Below are positions 1 through 6,355 of a stretch of DNA of 8,862 nt, piece after piece. The stretch covers positions 1 through 8,862 of the forward strand of contig JADZBJ010000347.1 in NCBI GenBank assembly GCA_020852155.1, given 5' to 3'. The translations under genes were made by a program, and so were the position numbers. A model generated the notes under the pieces. The model did not search any database. It saw only the letters and a list, made by a program, of their open reading frames with translations, and had not been told where the DNA came from. The first letter of the stretch is position 1. Each line of letters begins with the position of its first letter. The stretch comes from Saprospiraceae bacterium. GTDB taxonomy: Bacteria; Bacteroidota; Bacteroidia; Chitinophagales; Saprospiraceae.

Positions 1-2054
1 ATCCTTGTGTTGTCAACTGCTCTACCAATCCAGATGCTATTATCTGCGACGACATCGAAACCTACAACACTGGTAACATCAGCCCGCAAAGCGCGCACTG
101 GATTCCTTGGGACCTTAACGAAAACTCTATCGTAGGTTCTGAGGTTTCTACTGAACAGGCATCAAACGGAACTAAGTCCATGAAATGCCGCTATCAGACC
201 GGTGGTGGCCTCCAAGGCGACGACCAACTGTTGCTGCTGGGTGAAAAAACAACTGGCCGTTACAGCCTGAAATGGAAAATGTTTGTACCAACTGGCAAAG
301 CTGCTTACTTCAACGTACAGGGTACAGAATTGACTCCAGGTACTGTTTTCGCTATTGAAAACTACTTCCTGGCTAACAGCAGCATTGATATCACGACTAA
401 TGTTCGCGATACCATTCCAAATGCATATCCACAAAACGAATGGTTCCAGTTTGAAGGCGTTTTCGACCTGAACAACAATATTGCCCAGTTCTATATCAAC
501 GGTAACCTGTACAAGTCTTTCCCATTCACAACCAATCTGGGTGGTATTGACTTCTACTGCGCTAACAACACCTACCTTTTCTACCTGGACGAGATTGAGT
601 ATGTTAAGCTTACTGACCTGACTTATAATGCTGATGATTGCGCAACTGCAGTTGACCTCACACCTTATTTCGGTGGCGACTTGGGTACAGCACTGACTTC
701 GGGCCTGTATGACAACACCAGCGCTACAACAAGCAACACCGACCCTGTTGTAGATTGCTGGGGCGAATCTGCAGGTAATGACATCATTGACCATTCAATG
801 TGGTTCACATTCTACGGTGATGGCGAGCAATACCACATCGAAACAGTTCCTTGCAACGCAACCAACTACATTGGTACTGCACAGGACGACCCAGGTGACA
901 CCCAAATGGCGATCTACACTGGTTCTTGCGGCAACTACGAACTCGTAGCCTGCAATGATGACCTGTTCAGCAATGGTGTTCCTGACTGGCGTTCAGCAGT
1001 TGATCTCCTCACCACTGAAGGCGAGCAATACTACATGTTGATTGACGGATTTAACTTCCAGGGCACAGTTGCTATAGGTCAATACTGCATCCAGGTATCT
1101 CGCGGCGAATCTGTTGACTGCGCTGATGCAGCAGTCGGTACTTATGGCGCTGCTAACGATGCAATTGTTTGTAACGGCGCTTCTACCAATACTGCCCTTA
1201 CCCTGACTGCCGGCTCTTTCACCCTGCCAACTGTTGGTGAAGTAAAAGGTATGGCATGGGCGATCTCTACTGCCGACCCTGCTGGCGAATGGCCTGGCAC
1301 GGCTACTGGCTACTGGGGTAGTTTCCCATTCTCTACTGAGGAGTATATCCCTGGTCTGGCGAACGACAACGATCCATTGGCTTATGGCGAATGGTGGTTT
1401 ACACCTGTTGTTATTGGTAACGGCGTTGACGGCAATGCTGCCAACGGCGGTGCATTCGTACACGACATTGACCCATCAGTTGCTTGCTGGGTAGTAGGTT
1501 CTTCTATCAAGTTGACCCTGTTGCCTCCGGTTGATGCACTGTCTGCTACTTACACTTCTACCAACGAAACACTGCCTCCTGGTAACAACGGTTCTATTTC
1601 CGTGACTCCTGCGGGTGGCTATGCTGGCCTCGTTGGCGATGTAAGCCTTTACAACTACACCTGGAGCAATGGCGCAACAACAGCCAATCTGATCAATATT
1701 GCTGGCGGTTCTTATACCGTTACCATCAGCGACGAAGGCAACTGTACACCTGCAATTGTGCTTACAGTTGGCGTAACAACCGGTGTTGAAGACCCATCTT
1801 CTGTGCGTTCACTCGTACTGAGCCCGAACCCAACCAGCGGTTCTATGCGTATGAGCCTCGAACTGGAAAATTCATCTGATGTAAGCGTTCATATCATGAA
1901 CACGCTCGGTCAGGTGATGCAATCACTCGAAATGGGCAAGGTTAATGGCCTGAAACAAGACCTGAATCTGGCTAACCTGCCTGACGGTGCTTACTTCTTG
2001 CGCGTAACCATTGATGGCGAAACAGCCATCCGCCGCGTAGTAGTTCAGCGCTAA
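1..2054 (+). CDS. Secreted modular surface protein with type A T9SS C-terminal sorting domain (5' partial)
   Basis: The reading frame is open from base 3 to the TAA at 2052-2054, giving 683 visible residues. The first in-frame ATG (180) is internal, because coding-quality sequence continues upstream of it, so the true start is outside the window. Visible order: a Cys-containing lead-in; a concanavalin/LamG-like beta-sandwich region (about nt 50-620, with the motifs LLLLGEKTTGRYSLKW and FYINGNLYKSF); a PPC-like region (about 635-1110, starting DDCATAVDL, with MWFTFYGDG and ACNDD); an unassigned Cys-containing region (about 1115-1530); one SprB-like repeat (about 1540-1770, NGSISVTPAGG then YTWSNGATT and GGSYTVTISD); and a type A sorting domain (about 1795-2051, VLSPNPTSG then LPDGAYFLRV). 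Such proteins cross the outer membrane by T9SS, which removes the sorting domain, and are often anchored at the surface. The lectin-like domain suggests glycan or cell-surface binding, but ligand and function cannot be read from sequence. It could also be a hydrolase whose catalytic domain lies upstream. Confidence 0.85.
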   Translation, partial: PCVVNCSTNPDAIICDDIETYNTGNISPQSAHWIPWDLNENSIVGSEVSTEQASNGTKSMKCRYQTGGGLQGDDQLLLLGEKTTGRYSLKWKMFVPTGKAAYFNVQGTELTPGTVFAIENYFLANSSIDITTNVRDTIPNAYPQNEWFQFEGVFDLNNNIAQFYINGNLYKSFPFTTNLGGIDFYCANNTYLFYLDEIEYVKLTDLTYNADDCATAVDLTPYFGGDLGTALTSGLYDNTSATTSNTDPVVDCWGESAGNDIIDHSMWFTFYGDGEQYHIETVPCNATNYIGTAQDDPGDTQMAIYTGSCGNYELVACNDDLFSNGVPDWRSAVDLLTTEGEQYYMLIDGFNFQGTVAIGQYCIQVSRGESVDCADAAVGTYGAANDAIVCNGASTNTALTLTAGSFTLPTVGEVKGMAWAISTADPAGEWPGTATGYWGSFPFSTEEYIPGLANDNDPLAYGEWWFTPVVIGNGVDGNAANGGAFVHDIDPSVACWVVGSSIKLTLLPPVDALSATYTSTNETLPPGNNGSISVTPAGGYAGLVGDVSLYNYTWSNGATTANLINIAGGSYTVTISDEGNCTPAIVLTVGVTTGVEDPSSVRSLVLSPNPTSGSMRMSLELENSSDVSVHIMNTLGQVMQSLEMGKVNGLKQDLNLANLPDGAYFLRVTIDGETAIRRVVVQR

Positions 2055-2080
2055 TACTGACCCTGCGGTCATAATTATGT

Positions 2081-2120
2081 CAACTGCCGCTCCGATTTTT
2101 CGGGGCGGCAGTTGTATTTT
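2081..2120 (+). terminator. Rho-independent-type terminator after the type A T9SS protein gene
   Basis: A 14-bp stem pairs 2081-2094 with 2101-2114 and contains a single G-U wobble. The loop is ATTTTT. The tail TATTTT is only moderately U-rich. It lies 27 bases after the stop codon, and nothing is encoded on the other strand that it would serve. Confidence 0.75.
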
Positions 2121-2129
2121 ATGCCGCTG

Positions 2130-2164
2130 TTTGACGCCAAAACAAATGACTTGCCGTTTCTTTG
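2130..2164 (+). promoter_or_regulatory. Candidate Bacteroidota-type promoter for the transketolase gene
   Basis: TTTG at 2130-2133 is followed after 23 bases by TTTCTTTG at 2157-2164, one mismatch from the TAnnTTTG -7 consensus. It sits between the upstream terminator and the ATG at 2226, implying a leader of about 55 nt. The spacing is at the long end of the usual range, so this is tentative. Confidence 0.3.
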
Positions 2165-2225
2165 TGCCCACCATTTCAAATCAGGCAACACTAGCACATC
2201 AACTGCCTGATATTCACATCATCTT

Positions 2226-3077
2226 ATGCCAGATACTGCATCTCTCCAATCTCTTGCGACACAGGTTCGCCGCGACATCATTCGCATGGTTTATAATTGC
2301 CAAAGCGGTCACCCTGGCGGTTCATTAGGCTGCGTCGAATATTTTGTTGCGCTTTATAGCAGCATCATGAAGCACCGCAAAAAGCCTTTCCGGATGGAAG
2401 GCAAGGGCGAAGACATGTTTTTCCTGAGCAATGGTCACATTTCCCCGGTTTGGTATTCCGTGCTGGCGCGTTCAGGATATTTCCCTGTGGCTGAATTGAA
2501 TACTTTTCGCCGGCTGAACACGCGTTTGCAAGGACACCCTACGACACACGAAGGTTTACCCGGCGTGCGTATTGCCAGCGGCTCGCTGGGCCAGGGCATT
2601 TCAGTAGCCATTGGCGCGGCATTGGCCAAACGATTGGATAACGACCCACGCCTCGTGTATTGCCTCACGGGCGATGGCGAATTGCAGGAAGGCCAGTGCT
2701 GGGAGGCCATTATGTCGGCCGCTCACCACAAAGTAGATAACCTGATTGTAACCGTTGACTGGAATGGTCAGCAAATTGACGGCCCCAACGACGCAGTCCT
2801 TAGCCTCGGAAACCTGCCCGCCAAATGGAAAGCATTCGGATGGGATGTCCTGATTCTTGAGCAAGGCAATGATATGGCATCAGTTATTGCCATGCTGCGT
2901 AAGGCAAAACGACGTACCGGCAAAGGCAAACCTGTGGTTGTGCTGATGAAAACAGAAATGGGCTTCGGCGTTGATTTTATGCAGGGAACACACAAGTGGC
3001 ATGGCAAAGCGCCTAATCAGGAACAATTTGACTCTGCCATGAAACAATTACCTGTAACGGCACTGGGCGATTTTTAA
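2226..3077 (+). CDS. Transketolase, N-terminal (thiamine diphosphate-binding) subunit
   Basis: The 283-residue protein matches the N-terminal half of transketolase, which transfers two-carbon ketol units between sugar phosphates in the non-oxidative pentose phosphate pathway (cytoplasm). Visible signatures are SGHPGGSLG at 27-35 with cofactor-contacting His29, LSNGH followed by a WYSVLARSGYF segment, and the thiamine diphosphate/metal motif GDGELQEG starting at Gly149, whose Asp150 pairs with Asn180 in DWNGQQIDG. That 30-residue spacing equals the one in E. coli TktA (Asp155/Asn185). HKWHGKAPN lies near the C-terminus. Full-length transketolase is about 660 residues; this one stops cleanly where the pyrimidine-binding half would begin, as in known two-subunit transketolases. 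The next gene is rpsO, so the partner must be elsewhere. The start at 2226 is an ATG and gives the expected N-terminus. Not DXS: size and motifs fit the transketolase N-subunit better. Confidence 0.93.
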   Translation: MPDTASLQSLATQVRRDIIRMVYNCQSGHPGGSLGCVEYFVALYSSIMKHRKKPFRMEGKGEDMFFLSNGHISPVWYSVLARSGYFPVAELNTFRRLNTRLQGHPTTHEGLPGVRIASGSLGQGISVAIGAALAKRLDNDPRLVYCLTGDGELQEGQCWEAIMSAAHHKVDNLIVTVDWNGQQIDGPNDAVLSLGNLPAKWKAFGWDVLILEQGNDMASVIAMLRKAKRRTGKGKPVVVLMKTEMGFGVDFMQGTHKWHGKAPNQEQFDSAMKQLPVTALGDF

Positions 3078-3096
3078 AATAAAATTCTGATCAGCC

Positions 3097-3116
3097 CCGG
3101 AGACTATCCGGTTTTT
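3097..3116 (+). terminator. Short terminator-like hairpin after the transketolase gene
   Basis: CCGGA (3097-3101) pairs with TCCGG (3107-3111) around the 5-nt loop GACTA, followed directly by TTTTT (3112-3116). It starts 19 bases after the stop codon. The stem is only 5 bp, so termination may be partial and some readthrough into rpsO is possible. Confidence 0.5.
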
Positions 3117-3138
3117 GCAAAATTTTGTTCTGAAAAAC

Positions 3139-3172
3139 GTGCAAAATCAAAAGGTTGACCTTACTTTTGCAC
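3139..3172 (+). repeat. Nested inverted repeat upstream of rpsO (operator-like or leader hairpin)
   Basis: The outer arms GTGCAAAA (3139-3146) and TTTTGCAC (3165-3172) are perfect inverted repeats of 8 bp. Inside them lies a second inverted repeat, AAGGT (3151-3155) and ACCTT (3158-3162), centred on TG. As RNA it would fold as an 8-bp outer stem and a 4-bp inner stem with a UUGA loop, separated by a 4/2-nt internal loop. The right outer arm overlaps the promoter-like box TACTTTTG at 3162-3169. It is either a DNA operator over the rpsO promoter or, if transcribed, an RNA structure. The function is not known. Confidence 0.5.
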
Positions 3173-3184
3173 TTGCTAATTTCG
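3155..3184 (+). promoter_or_regulatory. Candidate rpsO promoter
   Basis: Two overlapping readings are possible. TTG at 3155-3157, 19 bases, then TAATTTCG at 3177-3184 has good spacing but one mismatch to TAnnTTTG. TACTTTTG at 3162-3169 matches the -7 consensus fully but has no clear TTG at the expected upstream distance. Either would give an rpsO leader of about 70-90 nt. Confidence 0.35.
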
Positions 3185-3261
3185 GATGGATAGGCAAAAC
3201 TGCCGTTTGACCCTCTGAAATTCGAGATTGGCGATCAGATTTCACTCTTATTTTTTTTAAA

Positions 3262-3537
3262 ATGGCAGTCTATTACAACACAGCAAAAATCGCTGAAATC
3301 GCCAAGCAATATGGCGGCGACGAAAAAAACACAGGCAACACAGAAGTTCAGGTTGCCCTTCTGACTTACCGTATCGAATCTCTTTCGGCTCACCTTCGGG
3401 CTAATCCGAAAGACCACTCCACTCGCCGCGCACTGCTGACGATGGTAGGACAACGGAAAAGTCTGCTTTCGTACTACGCGAAAAAAGACATTTACAAGTA
3501 CCGCGCGCTTATCGAAAAACTCGGTCTTCGTAAATAA
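3262..3537 (+). CDS. rpsO: 30S ribosomal protein S15
   Basis: The 91-residue product is close to the family norm of 89. It binds the central domain of 16S rRNA early in small-subunit assembly and nucleates the platform, and it also contributes to an intersubunit bridge. Visible family signatures are NTGNTEVQVALLTYRI at 23-38, KDHSTRRALL at 50-59 (E. coli has DHHSRRGLL), the basic stretch GQRKSLLSYYAKKD, and the C-terminus LIEKLGLRK, nearly identical to E. coli LIERLGLRR. The start is the ATG at 3262. It has no Shine-Dalgarno motif and is preceded by a run of eight T (3251-3258). The gene is followed by its own strong terminator and then by pnp, the same order as in E. coli. Identification is very secure. 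Confidence 0.98.
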   Translation: MAVYYNTAKIAEIAKQYGGDEKNTGNTEVQVALLTYRIESLSAHLRANPKDHSTRRALLTMVGQRKSLLSYYAKKDIYKYRALIEKLGLRK

Positions 3538-3552
3538 GCAAAGCCAAACATC

Positions 3553-3593
3553 ATCCGGCTGTCGAACACAAAACCGGCAGCCGGATTTTTTTT
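3553..3593 (+). terminator. Rho-independent terminator of rpsO
   Basis: A perfect 9-bp stem pairs ATCCGGCTG (3553-3561) with CAGCCGGAT (3578-3586), with a 16-nt loop and a run of eight T (3586-3593). It starts 16 bases after the rpsO stop and should largely separate rpsO transcription from pnp. Confidence 0.9.
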
Positions 3594-3692
3594 AGTAATG
3601 CTCCAAAAAATATATTTCTTCATAAGTACCGATCTGACTCTGCGTCACACGCTCACCAACAGGTAACGCTGCGCGGAAAGACCATCAAAAAC

Positions 3693-3712
3693 GGGGATAT
3701 TTCGATCTCCCC
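3693..3712 (+). other. Hairpin with UUCG tetraloop in the pnp leader
   Basis: Arms 3693-3700 (GGGGATAT) and 3705-3712 (ATCTCCCC) form seven of eight possible pairs, with one T/C mismatch, around the loop TTCG (3701-3704). The UUCG tetraloop is a well-known stabilising loop, although its usual C-G closing pair is a T-A here. The hairpin ends exactly where the next stem begins (3713), so the two could stack. Confidence 0.5.
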
Positions 3713-3776
3713 CACACAAAGACACAGGCATTCACGATATTTTATCACTGTTTCCTGCCTCTTTGTGTGTTTTTTT
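3713..3776 (+). terminator. Long bulged hairpin with T7 tract before pnp (terminator or attenuator-like)
   Basis: CACACAAAG (3713-3721) pairs with CTTTGTGTG (3761-3769), and AGGCA (3726-3730) pairs with TGCCT (3756-3760), giving 14 bp with a 4-nt bulge (3722-3725) and a 25-nt loop. Seven T follow (3770-3776). Because a complete terminator already lies after rpsO, this one is best explained as a regulatory attenuator or RNase processing site in the pnp leader, about 100 nt before the start codon. The alternative is a back-up terminator with the pnp promoter located after it. Confidence 0.5.
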
Positions 3777-3876
3777 CAGTTTTTGAATTGCTTTCCTTCC
3801 CCAATCGCTTCACAACCGTTGCCTCAAAATGAGTTCGTACGGCGTGTGCATTTCGGTCATAAATTTTTATTGATCA

Positions 3877-6174
3877 ATGGGAAAGCAAATCCCCTTGCGT
3901 ACCACGTTCAATCTTCCTGATGGACGTGAGGTCGCACTCGAAACTGGCAAACTTGCCGCACAAGCCGATGGCTCCGTATTGGTTCGCCTCGGCGACACTA
4001 TGCTCCTTTGCACCGTCGTGAGCATGAAAAAAGCAAAAGAAGGCCAGCCCTTCTTTCCGCTCTCTGTCGATTATCAGGAAAAATTCGCTGCCGTAGGCCG
4101 TATTCCCGGCAACTTCTTCCGCCGCGAAGCACGTCTTTCTGACTACGAAATTCTCATCAGCCGCCTCGTTGACCGTGCCCTGCGCCCGCTCTTCCCCGAC
4201 GGGTACATGAACGAAACACAGGTTATCATCAACCTGATTTCTGCGGATAAGGACATCATGCCTGACGCCCTGGCGGGCCTGGCTTGTTCCGCAGCCATCG
4301 CTGTAAGTGATATTCCGGTGGAAGCCCTGTTTTCAGAAGTTCGCGTAGCACGCATTAACGGCGAATTCGTCGTTAATCCAGGTCGCGCAGCATTAGAAGC
4401 GGCCGACATGGACTTTATCATCGCTGCAACGAAGCATGACATCACCAGGGTAGAAGGCGAAGCCAACGAGTGCTCGGAAGAAGAACTTGTGGCTGCTTTG
4501 AAAATTGGACATGAAGCCATCAAAGTTCAGATTGATGCTCAGGAAAAGTTGGCTCAACTCGTCGGTGAAAAAGCACTGAACAAACGTCCTTTGCCAGAAC
4601 TTCCGTCCAACGAAGATTTGAAAAAGCGCATTACTGATCTCGTCAGCGACGACATTTACGCACTGGCTCGCTCGGCATCTGACAAGGATACACGCAAGTC
4701 ACGCCTGGATGAAATCAAGGAAGCGGCCATTGCCAAAATTACCGAGGAAAACACCGAGGAGTTTATGGCCGAATGGGGCGCACTGGCTTCTTCATACTTT
4801 GACAAGATCAAAAAGCACATCATTCGCGACGTCGTACTGTCTGACAGCGCGCGCCTGGATGGTCGCAAATACGATCAGATTCGCCCAATCTGGTGCGAGG
4901 TGGATTACCTGCCCTCTACACACGGTTCAGCGGTCTTTACTCGAGGCGAAACGCAATCGCTCACTTCCCTGACGCTCGGTACGAAGGAAGATCAGGCTTT
5001 GATTGACATAGCACTTGATCCGCATGATGAAAAATTTATCCTGCACTACAACTTCCCGCCATACTCTACCGGCGAAGTGAAACCTATGCGCGGCCCCGGC
5101 CGTCGCGAGGTAGGTCACGCTAACCTGGCAGGTCGTTCAATCCGCAAGGTGATGCCAACCGACTTCCCTTATACCGTACGTGTTGTATCGGATATCCTGG
5201 AATCTAATGGTTCTTCGTCCATGGCTACAGTTTGCGCAGGTTCGTTGGCACTGATGGATGGCGGTGTACCCATCGCTGCACCGGTAGCCGGTATCGCTAT
5301 GGGCGCTATTGCCGACGATAAAGGCCGTATCGCGATTTTATCCGACATCTTGGGCGATGAAGATGCACTGGGTGATATGGACTTCAAAGTAACGGGCACA
5401 AGCAAGGGTATTACCGGCACTCAAATGGACATCAAAATTGATGGTATGCCATACGAGATGCTGACCAAAGCCCTGTTGCAAGCGCGCGATGGCCGCTTGC
5501 ACATCCTGAACGAAATGGCGAAAGCCCTTGGGGCGCCACGTGAAGACCTCAAACCTCACGCGCCGCGTGTGATGGAATTCCGCATCCCGCGCGATTTCAT
5601 TGGCGCTGTTATCGGCCCTGGCGGCAAGATCATTCAGGAAATGCAGCGCAGTACCGGCACAACCATCTCTATTTCAGAAGATCCGGAAGGTGGTATTGTG
5701 GCGATCTTCAGCCCGGACAAGGCTGCCATTGACAAAGCATACCAGCAAATTCAACAAATCGTATTCCTGCCGGAAGTTGGCACCATCTACGAAGGTGAAG
5801 TTGAAGAACTGGCAGAATATGGCGCATTCATCAAGTTCAAGGGCAAAACAGGCCTCTTGCACGTGTCTGAATATGATCACCGCCGTATCGAAAACCTGGC
5901 TGATGTATTAAAAGTTGGTGATCCAATCACGTTCAAGATTCTGGATGTAGATCCAAAATCAGGCAAGATGAAATTATCTCGCCGCGCTATCGTGGCCAAA
6001 CCTGACGGCACGATGCCAACCGACGAAGAAAACGCAGCACGTGCTCAACGCGGCGGCGGCGGTGGCGATCGTCGCGGTGGTGGCCGTGATGACCGTCGTG
6101 GCGGAGGCCGTGATGATCGCCGCGGTGGTGGCGGCGGTCGCGATGACCGTCGTGGCGGCGGCGGACGCCGATAG
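3877..6174 (+). CDS. pnp: Polynucleotide phosphorylase (PNPase) with Gly/Arg/Asp-rich C-terminal tail
   Basis: This cytoplasmic exoribonuclease degrades RNA 3' to 5' by phosphorolysis, releasing nucleoside diphosphates, and can run in reverse to add tails. The 765-residue protein has the canonical order: first RNase PH domain (about 10-145, with GRIPGNFFRREARLSDYEIL), helical linker domain (about 240-325), second RNase PH domain with the active site, KH domain (about 560-620, GxxG loop at 580-583) and S1 domain (about 634-706). Active-site elements are GRREVGH from Gly408, SNGSSSM at 443-449 for phosphate binding, and GDEDALGDMDFK, in which Asp496, Asp502 and Lys504 correspond to E. coli Asp486, Asp492 and Lys494. 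All key residues are present, so it should be active. Residues 725-765 contain only Gly, Arg and Asp, an unusual addition to the roughly 710-residue family form. The start is the ATG at 3877; an in-frame stop at 3871-3873 excludes a longer N-terminus. Confidence 0.98.
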   Translation: MGKQIPLRTTFNLPDGREVALETGKLAAQADGSVLVRLGDTMLLCTVVSMKKAKEGQPFFPLSVDYQEKFAAVGRIPGNFFRREARLSDYEILISRLVDRALRPLFPDGYMNETQVIINLISADKDIMPDALAGLACSAAIAVSDIPVEALFSEVRVARINGEFVVNPGRAALEAADMDFIIAATKHDITRVEGEANECSEEELVAALKIGHEAIKVQIDAQEKLAQLVGEKALNKRPLPELPSNEDLKKRITDLVSDDIYALARSASDKDTRKSRLDEIKEAAIAKITEENTEEFMAEWGALASSYFDKIKKHIIRDVVLSDSARLDGRKYDQIRPIWCEVDYLPSTHGSAVFTRGETQSLTSLTLGTKEDQALIDIALDPHDEKFILHYNFPPYSTGEVKPMRGPGRREVGHANLAGRSIRKVMPTDFPYTVRVVSDILESNGSSSMATVCAGSLALMDGGVPIAAPVAGIAMGAIADDKGRIAILSDILGDEDALGDMDFKVTGTSKGITGTQMDIKIDGMPYEMLTKALLQARDGRLHILNEMAKALGAPREDLKPHAPRVMEFRIPRDFIGAVIGPGGKIIQEMQRSTGTTISISEDPEGGIVAIFSPDKAAIDKAYQQIQQIVFLPEVGTIYEGEVEELAEYGAFIKFKGKTGLLHVSEYDHRRIENLADVLKVGDPITFKILDVDPKSGKMKLSRRAIVAKPDGTMPTDEENAARAQRGGGGGDRRGGGRDDRRGGGRDDRRGGGGGRDDRRGGGGRR
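6049..6171 (+). repeat. In-frame repeats encoding the Arg-Gly-Asp tail of PNPase
   Basis: The last 41 codons of pnp are built from near-repeats of the octapeptide RRGGGRDD: 6070-6093, 6094-6117, an expanded 10-codon copy at 6118-6147, and a final RRGGGGRR at 6148-6171. Codons vary between copies (CGT/CGC, GGT/GGC/GGA), so the repetition has been kept at protein level rather than being a fresh DNA duplication. Arg/Gly-rich tails are typical RNA-binding disordered regions. The Asp pairs make this one charge-mixed. Confidence 0.9.
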
Positions 6175-6191
6175 TCGTCAAACCGACCAAT

Positions 6192-6229
6192 AAAGGGCTG
6201 CTCCAGAGTGATTTGGAGCAGCCCTTTTT
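6192..6229 (+). terminator. Strong Rho-independent terminator of pnp
   Basis: A perfect 11-bp GC-rich stem pairs 6195-6205 with 6214-6224 and is extended by AAA/TTT to 14 bp. It has the 8-nt loop GAGTGATT and ends in TTTTT (6225-6229). It begins 17 bases after the pnp stop codon. Confidence 0.92.
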
Positions 6230-6255
6230 CTATGGGTAAAGGGTGTTGTTTGTGG

Positions 6256-6263
6256 TATATTTG
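6256..6263 (+). promoter_or_regulatory. Candidate -7 promoter element for the type B T9SS protein gene
   Basis: TATATTTG fully matches the Bacteroidota -7 consensus TAnnTTTG and lies between the pnp terminator and the next gene. No good TTG is present 17-23 bases upstream, so support is partial. The implied leader is about 85 nt. It contains a possible stem of AACAGG (6303-6308) with CCTGTT (6330-6335) ending 20 bases before the start codon. Confidence 0.35.
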
Positions 6264-6355
6264 TTGCTGCAATCTAAAAACTACCTTGCTACTTAAAGTA
6301 TCAACAGGGTCGTCTCATGACTTACCCATCCTGTTAAATCAGTTTTTTCTTGAAA

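Larger units (their letters stand above)
3594..3876 (+). promoter_or_regulatory. Structured spacer and probable leader of pnp
   Basis: The rpsO-pnp spacer is 339 bases and contains no convincing gene. After the rpsO terminator, TATATTTC (3611-3618) is one mismatch from the -7 consensus but lacks a clear upstream TTG, so the promoter is uncertain. Further down are two adjoining hairpins (3693-3712 and 3713-3769), the second followed by T7. Then comes a 14-codon reading frame, ATG 3829 to TGA 3871-3873, in the pnp frame and ending 3 bases before the pnp ATG. The last 20 bases before pnp are A/T-rich with no Shine-Dalgarno motif, as is usual in Bacteroidota. Long structured pnp leaders are known from E. 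coli, where RNase III and PNPase autoregulate the gene. A similar role here is inference. Confidence 0.4.

Noticed and set aside
180..182. ATG as the start of the type A T9SS protein
   Set aside because: The frame is open and domain-like back to base 3, and an ATG start here would remove the front of the lectin-like domain and leave no signal peptide.
162..794. Long open frame of 210 codons on the - strand
   Set aside because: It lies entirely antisense to the T9SS type A gene, whose frame shows clear domain signatures. The antisense translation has no recognisable motif. It is a shadow of codon bias.
2077..2328. Open frame on the + strand overlapping the start of the transketolase gene
   Set aside because: It runs through a terminator hairpin and into the transketolase gene in another frame, with no family features.
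3594..3692. Possible small RNA or tRNA in the first part of the rpsO-pnp spacer
   Set aside because: No cloverleaf, no T-loop consensus and only 4-bp local inverted repeats (GCGT/ACGC) are present.
5987..6272. Antisense frames rich in His/Arg or Pro/Arg opposite the pnp 3' end
   Set aside because: They are the reverse reading of the Gly/Arg/Asp repeat, a low-complexity artefact.
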